Below are positions 1-6,450 of a DNA stretch of 11,465 bases, one piece after another. The notes under the pieces were generated by a model. The model did not search any database. It saw only the letters and a list, made by a program, of their open reading frames with translations, and was not told the DNA's origin. The translations under genes were made by a program, and so were the position numbers. Within the stretch, counting starts at the first letter, position 1. Each line of letters opens with the position of its first letter. This DNA comes from Zoogloeaceae bacterium (GTDB lineage: Bacteria; Pseudomonadota; Gammaproteobacteria; Burkholderiales; Rhodocyclaceae), in NCBI GenBank assembly GCA_031259605.1, contig JAIRLE010000042.1:1-11465 (forward strand), read 5' to 3'.

Positions 1-2556
1 CGCGGCGTCGCGCGTGTCCGCCGGGGTCAAACCTTCGGGGAAGGGGAAGGTCTCGAAGCAGGTGGTCGGCGTGTAGCGCGGACGGTCTTCCAGCGACGTG
101 CCCAAACGCAGCGACCACACTGCATGAAAACGGCTGGAAAGAATGCCGAACGTTGCGTCGTCGGCACGAGCGATGACGATCAGCATCTTGTCCGGCAAGA
201 TGCTGGTGGACAATTGAATGAAAAAACGATGCTTCGAGACATGCGCCGTGGCGATGTAACGCGGCAATCCCGCGAGCGCGGCGCGCATGGCGATGCGTGG
301 CTCACCATGCCGCCACCAATAATTCCGGTATGCCGCACGGTTGTTCTTCTCCCGTTCCGGCCTGACGTGTTCCAGCACATATTCAAACGGCTTTTCATAC
401 AGGGCGGCCTCTGTTGGCGTCATGTCCGTGCCGAAGTCGATGATCCAGCCGTCGCGCGGACGGCGCGTCAGGTCAAGGCCGTTCCACGAGGGTTTTATCA
501 CTTCGGAATTGGGCTTGCCGTGCGGATTGGGCAAGGCCAGCCATTGCCGCGCCAATTCGCCGTCGATGTCGAACGCGCCGATTTTCTGCGAACCCTGAAA
601 GCTGCAAGCCAGATTTTGCGCAAGTGGCCTTGCTTGCGTCAAATCCAGCCCCTCCCCCGCCGTCAGATCGGCGTGAATCGTCGTTACCGCGTGGCCATCG
701 AGGCAACAGGTTTTTTCCGTCCTCCGTCCTCTGTCTTCTGTCTTCTGATCGCCGAAGGCGACGAGCGACACCCGCACCGCCGCGCCTTCATTCACCCACG
801 GCTCATCGCTCCATGCCGCGAAAATCCGCGCGTCGGCGACGACAGCCTCCAATGCCTTGCGGTTCGCGCCGCCGCGTATCGAGTTGGTCGCCACCAGCCC
901 GGCGGCTCGCGCCTTGCCTTCGACAATCTGCCTTCTCGCCTTCTCGAACCAGTAACACACCAAATCCGCCCCGCCGGGAACCGCTTCGCCATAGACGGCG
1001 TTCAGGGCGGCGAAATACTCGTCCCCCAACTCGCGGCGCTTCTTGCTGCCGCCCAGAAAGGGGGGATTGCCGATGATCGCGTCGGCCTCCGGCCAGGCGG
1101 ATTCCGCGATCCGAACCCCCCTCTCCCGGCGCTCCGCGCCACCCTCTCCCGCTTGCGGGAGAGGGAAAGCAATCAGCGCGTCGCGCTGTTCGATACCCTC
1201 CAGCGGCTTCAGGACGGGATTCACGGCGTGGGGATACCCATTCCTGCGGCTCCATTGAATGTCGCCGATCCACACGGTGACGCGCGCCAGCTCCGCCGCG
1301 TATTCGCTGATTTCCAGCCCCAGGATGTTGTGCGGGCCGGTGTGCAGGACAAGCTCGGCGGGCAAACCCAGTTCTTCGGCTTCGATACGGGCGCGTTTTT
1401 CCACTTCGCGCAAGGCGTTGAGCGACAGATACAAGAAGTTCCCCGAACCACAGGCGGGATCAAGCACGCGAAAGTTTTCCAGACGCAGAAGGAATTTCCG
1501 GTAAATGTCCCTGGCCGCCTTGGGAATGGATTTCGTCCCTTCCTTTTCCGCCTTTTGCAGCGCCTTTTTTATCTTCGCGCTTGCCGCTTCCCATTCTTGC
1601 ATGAGCGGCGCGAAGACGAGCGGACGAATGAGCTTTTCGATGGTGCCGGAATCCGTGTAATGCGCGCCCCATTGCGCGCGCTTTCCGGGATCGAGGCCGC
1701 GCTCGAACAGTGTGCCGAAAATCGTCGGGTCGATCGCCCGCCAGTCCTTGGCGGCAGCCGCCTTCAACGTGGAGAGGTCGGCGGCGGCAAGGCCGGGGAT
1801 GTCGATGATCCTGAACAGTCCGCCGTTGAACCACGGCACGTTCGCCAGGCCGAACGGTCCGCCGTCCCGCATCGCGGAAAACAGCCGTTCGATGCTTGTC
1901 CGCGCCTTTTCCGGGTCATCGCCGAAACGCGCCAGCAGTTCGGAAAACAACCGATCCGGCAAAATCTCCTCGTCCTCGGCAAACATGCAGAACAGGCATT
2001 GCATCAGGAAATGCGCCACCCGTTGCCCCTCCGCGCCGCGCCCGCGCATCGCCTCGGCAAGCCGCGCGAATTGCCCGGCCACTTCCTCCGTAATCGCGGC
2101 GCTGGATTTTTGCGGACGCAGCCTTTCGGGAGCAACAAACACCCAGCGCAGTTTTTCGCGCGCCGCCGCATCCGCCAGGTCTTCCAGCCGGATGCTTGTC
2201 ACTTCATCGGGGTAGCCGGTAAAGGCGGTGTGGATTTCGATGATTTCCCGGTCGCAGACGACAAGCAGCGGCGGATTTTCGAGATTGAGGGCGTAGTCGG
2301 TGAGCTGCTTCAGCGCCGCCTTGAGATCGCGTCCCGGCTTCTTGTTCTCCCAGCCAAAACAACCGCGCTTCCAGACATCCGCCCAACCCTCGCCGCCGCC
2401 CGCCTTCTTCGCGCCGCGCTCGAAACAATAGCTTTCCGGGTCGCGCGGCTTCTCCACGCCCAATAAATCGCACAGATCATCAAAATGCGCCTGCGCCCCG
2501 GCGCGCTCGCTGAGATCGTTGTCCCGCCAGCGGGCAATGAAGGCTTCAGGGGTCAT
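1..2556 (-). CDS. MmeI-like type IIG/IIL restriction-modification enzyme, C-terminus beyond the window
   Basis: Single-chain enzyme expected to cut DNA and to methylate adenine at the same site. The frame is open for 852 codons from ATG 2556 to base 1, with no stop. Visible in order: an N-terminal nuclease motif D60-x9-E70-N-K72, the spacing described for MmeI; a helical connector (about 100-290); GAHYTDSGTIEKLI (298-308 region), like methyltransferase motif X; SAM-binding DPACGSG (366-372); catalytic NPPF (497-500); and a C-terminal target-recognition region from about 620, with family-like stretches such as LPNPHGKPNSEV, WIIDFGTDM, RFHAVWSLRLGTSLEDRPRYTPT and FETFPFPEGLTP (written in parts). 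Family members are usually about 900 residues or more, so little is likely missing. It starts 22 bp after the preceding gene and may be co-transcribed with it. Two repeat insertions lie in frame at about residues 464-480 and 604-614. Family assignment is by motif recall, not by alignment; the recognition site cannot be read. Confidence 0.93.
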   Translation of the reverse strand, partial: MTPEAFIARWRDNDLSERAGAQAHFDDLCDLLGVEKPRDPESYCFERGAKKAGGGEGWADVWKRGCFGWENKKPGRDLKAALKQLTDYALNLENPPLLVVCDREIIEIHTAFTGYPDEVTSIRLEDLADAAAREKLRWVFVAPERLRPQKSSAAITEEVAGQFARLAEAMRGRGAEGQRVAHFLMQCLFCMFAEDEEILPDRLFSELLARFGDDPEKARTSIERLFSAMRDGGPFGLANVPWFNGGLFRIIDIPGLAAADLSTLKAAAAKDWRAIDPTIFGTLFERGLDPGKRAQWGAHYTDSGTIEKLIRPLVFAPLMQEWEAASAKIKKALQKAEKEGTKSIPKAARDIYRKFLLRLENFRVLDPACGSGNFLYLSLNALREVEKRARIEAEELGLPAELVLHTGPHNILGLEISEYAAELARVTVWIGDIQWSRRNGYPHAVNPVLKPLEGIEQRDALIAFPLPQAGEGGAERRERGVRIAESAWPEADAIIGNPPFLGGSKKRRELGDEYFAALNAVYGEAVPGGADLVCYWFEKARRQIVEGKARAAGLVATNSIRGGANRKALEAVVADARIFAAWSDEPWVNEGAAVRVSLVAFGDQKTEDRGRRTEKTCCLDGHAVTTIHADLTAGEGLDLTQARPLAQNLACSFQGSQKIGAFDIDGELARQWLALPNPHGKPNSEVIKPSWNGLDLTRRPRDGWIIDFGTDMTPTEAALYEKPFEYVLEHVRPEREKNNRAAYRNYWWRHGEPRIAMRAALAGLPRYIATAHVSKHRFFIQLSTSILPDKMLIVIARADDATFGILSSRFHAVWSLRLGTSLEDRPRYTPTTCFETFPFPEGLTPADTRDAA
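716..747. repeat. Heptanucleotide tandem repeat inside the RM gene
   Basis: The plus strand reads TCCGTCC twice, TCTGTCT twice, then a partial TCTG: about 4.6 copies of a 7-base unit TCYGTCY. On the coding strand it encodes about residues 604-614 (QKTEDRGRRTE) between the methyltransferase core and the target-recognition region. The unit is not a multiple of three, so copy-number change alters the reading frame. Confidence 0.85.
1115..1166. repeat. Palindromic dispersed-type repeat inserted in frame in the RM gene
   Basis: Contains a perfect 10-bp stem, CCCTCTCCCG (1142-1151) with CGGGAGAGGG (1156-1165), around a CTTG loop. It is preceded by a second CCCTCTCCCGG copy (1118-1128) and a GGCG/CGCC mini-hairpin. 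This composition resembles a GC-rich palindromic repeat dispersed between genes in many proteobacteria. Here it is translated as about residues 464-480 (FPLPQAGEGGAERRERG), between the SAM motif and NPPF. Confidence 0.7.
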
Positions 2557-2576
2557 ACAGCATTTACCGATCCTTC
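2546..2576 (-). promoter_or_regulatory. RBS and five-codon leader ORF overlapping the RM start
   Basis: Reading the minus strand, GAAGGA (2576-2571) is 7 nt from an out-of-frame ATG at 2563 that encodes M-L-Y-D-P then TGA (2548-2546). The RM ATG at 2556 lies inside this mini-ORF, 14 nt from the same GAAGGA, which is longer than ideal. Either the ribosome uses the wide spacing, or the mini-ORF is read and the RM start is reached by reinitiation. The sequence pattern is certain; the function is inferred. Confidence 0.35.
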
Positions 2577-2578
2577 GA

Positions 2579-3592
2579 TCAGAGCAGTTGCGCCATTTGC
2601 GCCGCAAGCTGGCGCCGGGGCAGCAATTCGCCGACGGGGTACGCCACACGCAGCAATATCCCCTGGCGCGGCGTGGGCGCATGGACGCTGAAATGACAAA
2701 AACGTAAATCGGCACCAGGCCGATCATCCGTCACTACCTGGTTGACGTTGTTGATCCGGTAGTTCAGCATTTGTATATTGAGCAACTTTGCAGGATCGGC
2801 AAGGCGCTCGATGATCCAGTCCAGCGTATCTTCCAGGTTTTGCAGCGGCTCGCTCGCCGCCTTCAGCGCCGCCTGGCTTTCCGCCAGTTGCCGCTTCAGG
2901 GTTTCCAGCGCCTCCGGCGCTGGCTCCGCTGCGGCGTCTTCCGCCATGGACACCGCCATTTCACCTGCTTCCCGTTGTCCATGATAGGCAAGCTGGGCGC
3001 GCAAAAGGGCGATTCCCTCACGGCGCGCGGCGGTTTCTTCCTTCATTTGCGCAAGATGGTAGAGGGTTTCCAGCGCCAGATGCCGGAACAGCGCCCATGT
3101 TGTCTCATGCGCCAGCGTCTCCGGCGCAACGCACGGCAGAAACAGGCGATGGCGCGTAAAATTCAGGCTGGTCACGGCGGCGTCCGAACGCAACGCTTCG
3201 TTTTCCAGCACCACGCCAAACCCCTTCCTTTCTTCAAAAACCGCGCCCAGCAAGGCATAAAACCGTGTCGCGGCGGGTTGTTCCTCCAGATAATCGCGTA
3301 CCTCGTCCTGGCGGCTGAAAATCTGTCGCAGATCGTCATTGCGCGCAAACAAGGCGCACAGCAGGGGATCGTCGCGCCAGCGCGCGCTGGAGGCATCCAA
3401 TGGGCCGGGAATTTCCTCCGCCACGCGCCGACAAAAATCCAGCGCGCTGTCGACGACAGGCGCAAGCTGCGCCGAAACACCAGAAATCGCCGCCAGACGC
3501 GGATCGACGAGCTTGATCAGGCAGTCGATGGCGGCCGCCGTCTCCGGGGAATCTGTCGCGTGCCTGCCCGCAAGCCAGTCAAACAGTCCCAT
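2579..3592 (-). CDS. Protein of unknown function, 337 residues, downstream of nnr
   Basis: I do not recognise a named family. The start chosen is ATG 3592 (MGLFDWLAG), which overlaps the nnr stop by 14 bp and has GGGAG just upstream; an earlier in-frame ATG at 3679 would add 29 residues lying wholly within nnr and of low-complexity, proline-rich character. There is no signal peptide or membrane segment, so it is probably cytoplasmic. It is mostly alpha-helical by eye: a helical N-terminal half, charged helices at about 181-208, a probable coiled coil at about 226-265 (EALETLKRQLAESQ and following), then a short mixed C-terminal part (LRFCHFSVHAP at about 296-306, GILLRVAYPVGELLPRRQL). The overlap suggests translational coupling to nnr. 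I have a weak memory of similar unnamed betaproteobacterial proteins starting MGLFD. No function is proposed. Confidence 0.8.
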   Translation of the reverse strand: MGLFDWLAGRHATDSPETAAAIDCLIKLVDPRLAAISGVSAQLAPVVDSALDFCRRVAEEIPGPLDASSARWRDDPLLCALFARNDDLRQIFSRQDEVRDYLEEQPAATRFYALLGAVFEERKGFGVVLENEALRSDAAVTSLNFTRHRLFLPCVAPETLAHETTWALFRHLALETLYHLAQMKEETAARREGIALLRAQLAYHGQREAGEMAVSMAEDAAAEPAPEALETLKRQLAESQAALKAASEPLQNLEDTLDWIIERLADPAKLLNIQMLNYRINNVNQVVTDDRPGADLRFCHFSVHAPTPRQGILLRVAYPVGELLPRRQLAAQMAQLL

Positions 3593-5123
3593 GGCGCTCC
3601 CGCAACCAGTGATTGAAACGGGATCGGGCGGCGTCGATGAGTTCCCCGGCGCACAAGCCCACCGGGCCTGTCCCGGCATTCACCAGGTCGTCCGCCGCCT
3701 GTCCGTGCAGGTGCACCGCCGCCTGCATGGCCGCGCCGGGCGGCCAGCCTTGTCCCAGCAAAGCCAGCAGCATTCCCGACAACACATCGCCAAACCCAGG
3801 GCCGGACAGCCCCGGATTGCCCGTGGTGTTGATCCACCATGCGCCATCTGGATCGCTGATGACGCTGCCGCTGCCTTTCAACACCACCCAGGCGTGATAG
3901 CAGTGGGCAAGTTCCTGTGCCATGCGGATACGGCCCTGTTGTATATCCACGGTTTGCAAATCCAGAAGACGCGCCGCTTCGGCGGGATGCGGCGTCAGGA
4001 ACGTCGCCGCCTTGCGCCCAAGCAGCGCGTTTTGCAGATTGTCGTCAAAGGCCAGAAGATTGAGCGCGTCCGCGTCCAGAATCAAGGGCGCTGGATAGCC
4101 AATCGCCAGTTCCAGCAATTCGGCGGCATGGTCGCTGCGTCCCATGCCGGGGCCGCACGCCAGCGCGCTCAAGATCGCGTCAAACACGCTTTCGGGCTTG
4201 CGGATCATGAGTTCCGGATGCACGAAATCCACACCCGGCGCTTGCGGATCCAAAAGCCCGAGAAACACACAACCCGCGCCCAGCTTCAAGGCCGCGCGCC
4301 CGGTCAGCAGCGCCGCGCCCGACATCGAATGCGCGCCGCCAATCACGCCGACACTGCCATAAATGCCTTTGTGCGAGTTGCGCTTGCGCGGTTGCAGACA
4401 GTGCGCAAACGTATCCAGCGTAATCCGCTGCCCATCCGGCGAAAGCGCGGCATCCGGCGAGATTCCCAGACTATCGACGCAAATCCGGCCGCAGCAATCC
4501 ACGCCGTCCGCCGTATAGAATCCCGGCTTGGCGGCGATGAAACTCAAGGTATGCGTGGCGTAGATGACCGCGCCCTGGCAGAACCCCGTATCCGCGTTCA
4601 GCCCGGAAGGACAATCCAGCGCCAGCAAGGGACAATCCCATTCCCGCGCCAGCCGGTTGGCGGCCATCACCAGACGCGCCGCTTCACCTTCCAGCGGATG
4701 CGTCAGGCCAATGCCGAACAGTCCATCCACAATCAAATCGCAGCGCGCCTCCGGCGGAATATCCGGCAAAAGCTGCCCGCCTTCGGCGATAAACTGCTGG
4801 CAAGCCTGCGCCGCATCCTTCGGCAGGCGCTCGATCTGGCCGAAAAACACCACGCTGACGTGAATCCGCCGCCGCCGCAACAGGGAGGCCAGCGTCAGCG
4901 CATCGCCGCCATTGTTTCCCGGCCCCGCCAGCACCAGCACCGACGCCGATGCGCGTCTTGTCTTGCCCAGCAATTCTTCCGCCCATGCAGCCGCCGCCGT
5001 TCCGGCGCGCCGCATCAGCGCTTCCCCGGCATGGAGCGATTCCAGATGCCGCAAACTGTCGCGGCAATACAAGGCCAGATGCGATTTTTCCGACGAGGAC
5101 ACAGGAGGAAACGACGGTTCCAT
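3579..5123 (-). CDS. nnr: Bifunctional NAD(P)HX epimerase / ADP-dependent NAD(P)HX dehydratase
   Basis: Repairs hydrated NADH and NADPH (NADHX, NADPHX): the N-terminal domain epimerises the R and S forms, and the C-terminal domain dehydrates the S form using ADP. At 514 residues it has the normal fused length. N-domain (about 1-235): GPGNNGGDA (67-75), DGLFGIGL (133-140), DCPSGLNADTG (170-180). C-domain (about 240-514): KGIYGSVGVIGGA (252-264), CGPGMG (323-328), ILDADALN (348-355), LTPHPAEAARLL (376-387), VVLKGSGSVI (413-422) and GNPGLSGPGFGDVLSG (435-450) with the presumed catalytic Asp446. That last motif is usually written with GG-x-GDVL; here the first glycine is Pro442. The start at 5123 has no clear ribosome site, but an in-frame TAA at 5166 leaves no upstream ATG. 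It is transcribed away from the EexN gene. Confidence 0.96.
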   Translation of the reverse strand: MEPSFPPVSSSEKSHLALYCRDSLRHLESLHAGEALMRRAGTAAAAWAEELLGKTRRASASVLVLAGPGNNGGDALTLASLLRRRRIHVSVVFFGQIERLPKDAAQACQQFIAEGGQLLPDIPPEARCDLIVDGLFGIGLTHPLEGEAARLVMAANRLAREWDCPLLALDCPSGLNADTGFCQGAVIYATHTLSFIAAKPGFYTADGVDCCGRICVDSLGISPDAALSPDGQRITLDTFAHCLQPRKRNSHKGIYGSVGVIGGAHSMSGAALLTGRAALKLGAGCVFLGLLDPQAPGVDFVHPELMIRKPESVFDAILSALACGPGMGRSDHAAELLELAIGYPAPLILDADALNLLAFDDNLQNALLGRKAATFLTPHPAEAARLLDLQTVDIQQGRIRMAQELAHCYHAWVVLKGSGSVISDPDGAWWINTTGNPGLSGPGFGDVLSGMLLALLGQGWPPGAAMQAAVHLHGQAADDLVNAGTGPVGLCAGELIDAARSRFNHWLRERHGTV

Positions 5124-5228
5124 GACGACAAGAAATGAATGGGTTCGTTCCGCATTTTCCTCTGCTTATTCGGGTTGGTAAATAGGGAAATAGCGTGACC
5201 TTGCAGCAGACTTCCCGTCTACACGATC

Positions 5229-5257
5229 TATAAATGAGAATGGATTTCATTTATAAT
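5229..5257. promoter_or_regulatory. Divergent promoter region with palindromic operator candidate
   Basis: A perfect 9-bp inverted repeat, TATAAATGA (5229-5237) and TCATTTATA (5247-5255), flanks a 9-bp spacer. It overlaps an exact TATAAT (5252-5257) facing the lipoprotein gene; no good -35 sits 16-18 bp upstream. The core TGAGAATGGATTTCA (5235-5249) matches a Fur 7-1-7 consensus at about 10 of 14 positions, so an iron-type regulator is possible but unproven. The site lies in the 194-bp gap between nnr and the lipoprotein gene, so it could control both directions. Confidence 0.45.
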
Positions 5258-5266
5258 GCGCGTCAA

Positions 5267-5283
5267 GCCGGACGCCGTCCGGC
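5267..5283 (+). other. Small GC hairpin in the leader of the lipoprotein gene
   Basis: GCCGGAC (5267-5273) pairs with GTCCGGC (5277-5283) around a GCC loop. It lies about 35 nt before the ATG and just downstream of the -10, so it would form near the 5' end of the mRNA. It has no U-run and is not a terminator. A role in message stability is possible. Confidence 0.4.
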
Positions 5284-5317
5284 GACTCATGATTGTCTGC
5301 GATGAAAGGAATTGCTC

Positions 5318-5542
5318 ATGAAATACCTACTGCCGGGTTTTGCCCTCCTCCCCCTACTTTTCGCCCTCTCCGGCTGTGAGCGGGAAGTACAGAGCGTGGA
5401 ATGGTACAAGGCGAACAACGCCGAACGCATGGAAGTCATCCGGGAATGCAAGGCCGACCCGGATCGGCTGAACAAGACGCCAAACTGCCAGAACGCCAAA
5501 CAGGCCAACCGCGAAATCCTGAACGCCGGAAGCAAACCCTGA
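5318..5542 (+). CDS. EexN family (entry exclusion-like) lipoprotein
   Basis: Small lipoprotein of 74 residues. It has a signal peptide with Lys2, a leucine-rich core and the lipobox LSGC, giving lipidated Cys20 after processing by Lgt and LspA; residue +2 is Glu. The mature part shows the EexN pattern: VEWY (27-30), a charged NNAER segment, Cys44 in RECKADP, and TPNCQNAKQA (about 55-63) with Cys57, so a Cys44-Cys57 disulfide is plausible. ATG 5318 is chosen because AAAGGA (5305-5310) precedes it by 7 nt; a TTG at 5312 is a worse start. EexN of conjugative plasmids blocks redundant DNA transfer into cells already carrying the plasmid. No conjugation gene is visible here, so it may be a chromosomal homologue with another role. 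It is the only recognised plus-strand gene and has its own terminator. Confidence 0.88.
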   Translation: MKYLLPGFALLPLLFALSGCEREVQSVEWYKANNAERMEVIRECKADPDRLNKTPNCQNAKQANREILNAGSKP

Positions 5543-5556
5543 AGCGGTTACACGTC

Positions 5557-5587
5557 ACAGGAGACAGCTTCCCCTGTCTCCTGTTTT
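5557..5587 (+). terminator. Rho-independent terminator of the EexN-like gene
   Basis: The stem ACAGGAGACAG (5557-5567) pairs perfectly with CTGTCTCCTGT (5574-5584) around the loop CTTCCC, followed by a T run through 5587. It starts 14 bp after the stop codon. On the minus strand no T-run follows, so it should act only on plus-strand transcription. Confidence 0.9.
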
Positions 5588-5733
5588 AATATCAATTAGT
5601 TATCAAGTATTTTTAAAGTAAAATATCATGTCGACGCGGGATATGTAAAATCATCACAGAATCAATAATTTACTTTAATAAATAGATATAACATATTGAT
5701 AAATAATGAATAATTAGAAAAGTTCCTCTGGTT
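5588..5733. other. AT-rich intergenic island between convergent genes
   Basis: 146 bp counted by hand at about 23% GC, in an otherwise clearly GC-rich window. It holds no convincing ORF. A 10-bp inverted repeat, TTAAAGTAAA (5613-5622) and TTTACTTTAA (5669-5678), is 46 nt apart. A GC patch, GTCGACGCGGG (5630-5640), interrupts it. No clear intrinsic terminator for recO is visible here. Confidence 0.75.
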
Positions 5734-6447
5734 TCAGATAAACAGCGTCCGTGAGTGCAGTTCCACGCCTTCGAGGTAATAGGCCAGCAGGCGGCGCATC
5801 AGTTGCTTGGCTTCACTGCGCGTGACGGCATTGGCGTAGTCATCGCAGGCCATGTCCAGCAGGGATTGACCCGCCAGGGCAGGACGATCGGCATCGTGTT
5901 CCGTGGCGAAAACCGGGCCGCGCTCGATTTCGTAGTGATAGTGAGCGGCGGCAACAATGGGCTGTCCCAGATGATCGCGATCCAGCGTCAGACCATAGCC
6001 CAGCTCGGAAAGCAGGGCGCGCTCAAAACTCCGCAAGCCGGATTCCGCCATCTCCTGCCGGTCGGCAGACTCTCCCAGGCGTCGCAAGATGTTCCGGTAA
6101 TGCGCAAAGAGCCGGGGATGCGCGTCTTCGCGCGGCAAAAGGCGCAGCAGCAGTTCGTTGAGGTAATAGCCGCAAAAGAGCGGCTGACCAGCAAGCAGGG
6201 GCTGGCCGCCTTGCCATTCGGCTTTTATCAGGGTCAGGACTTCGCCCTTGCCCGACCAGGAAAGTTCCAGCGGCTGAAAAGCCATGATCAGGCCGCGCAA
6301 CGTGGAATGCGGACGCCGCGCGCCACGCGCCAGCAGCGCCACGCGACCATAATCCCGGCTGAAGGCTTCGACCAGCAGACTGGTTTCCCGATAGGGCCGG
6401 ACATGCAGGATGTAAGCCGGCTGGGCGTCAACTCTGCCGCGCGGCAT
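5734..6447 (-). CDS. recO: DNA repair protein RecO
   Basis: Recombination mediator of the RecFOR pathway: binds single-stranded DNA and SSB, anneals strands and, with RecR, loads RecA at gaps. Its 237 residues are a normal length. The N-terminal OB-fold is seen as AYILHVRPYRETSLLVEAFSR (in two parts, about 11-31) followed by YGRVALLARGARR (33-45); the helical C-terminal part includes CGYYLNELLLRLLPRED (about 92-108) and LRSFERALLSELGYGL (about 138-153), both typical of RecO. No zinc-binding cysteine cluster is present, which is usual for proteobacterial RecO. The ATG lies 3 bp after the era stop, so it is the last gene of the operon and probably translationally coupled. In many betaproteobacteria pdxJ follows recO; here it does not. 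Confidence 0.96.
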   Translation of the reverse strand: MPRGRVDAQPAYILHVRPYRETSLLVEAFSRDYGRVALLARGARRPHSTLRGLIMAFQPLELSWSGKGEVLTLIKAEWQGGQPLLAGQPLFCGYYLNELLLRLLPREDAHPRLFAHYRNILRRLGESADRQEMAESGLRSFERALLSELGYGLTLDRDHLGQPIVAAAHYHYEIERGPVFATEHDADRPALAGQSLLDMACDDYANAVTRSEAKQLMRRLLAYYLEGVELHSRTLFI

Positions 6448-6450
6448 GGT

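Noticed and set aside
716..1166. CRISPR-like repeats
   Set aside because: The heptamer tract has no spacers and the palindrome is a single copy; both are translated within the RM gene.
124..2466. Plus-strand open frame of 780 codons
   Set aside because: It is codon-for-codon antisense to the RM gene. The minus frame carries nuclease and methyltransferase motifs; the plus product is Arg/Pro/His-rich with no family signal.
1..2556. Short minus-strand frames suggesting a frameshifted methyltransferase pseudogene
   Set aside because: Reading the third minus frame by hand gives one unbroken 852-codon ORF with ordered motifs, so the short pieces are shadows.
3339..5138. Plus-strand open frame of about 600 codons
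   Set aside because: Antisense to nnr and its downstream neighbour; no recognisable protein features.
5613..5678. Inverted repeat as terminator of the recO operon
   Set aside because: The arms are AT-only except for one pair, are 46 nt apart, and no U-run follows on the minus strand.
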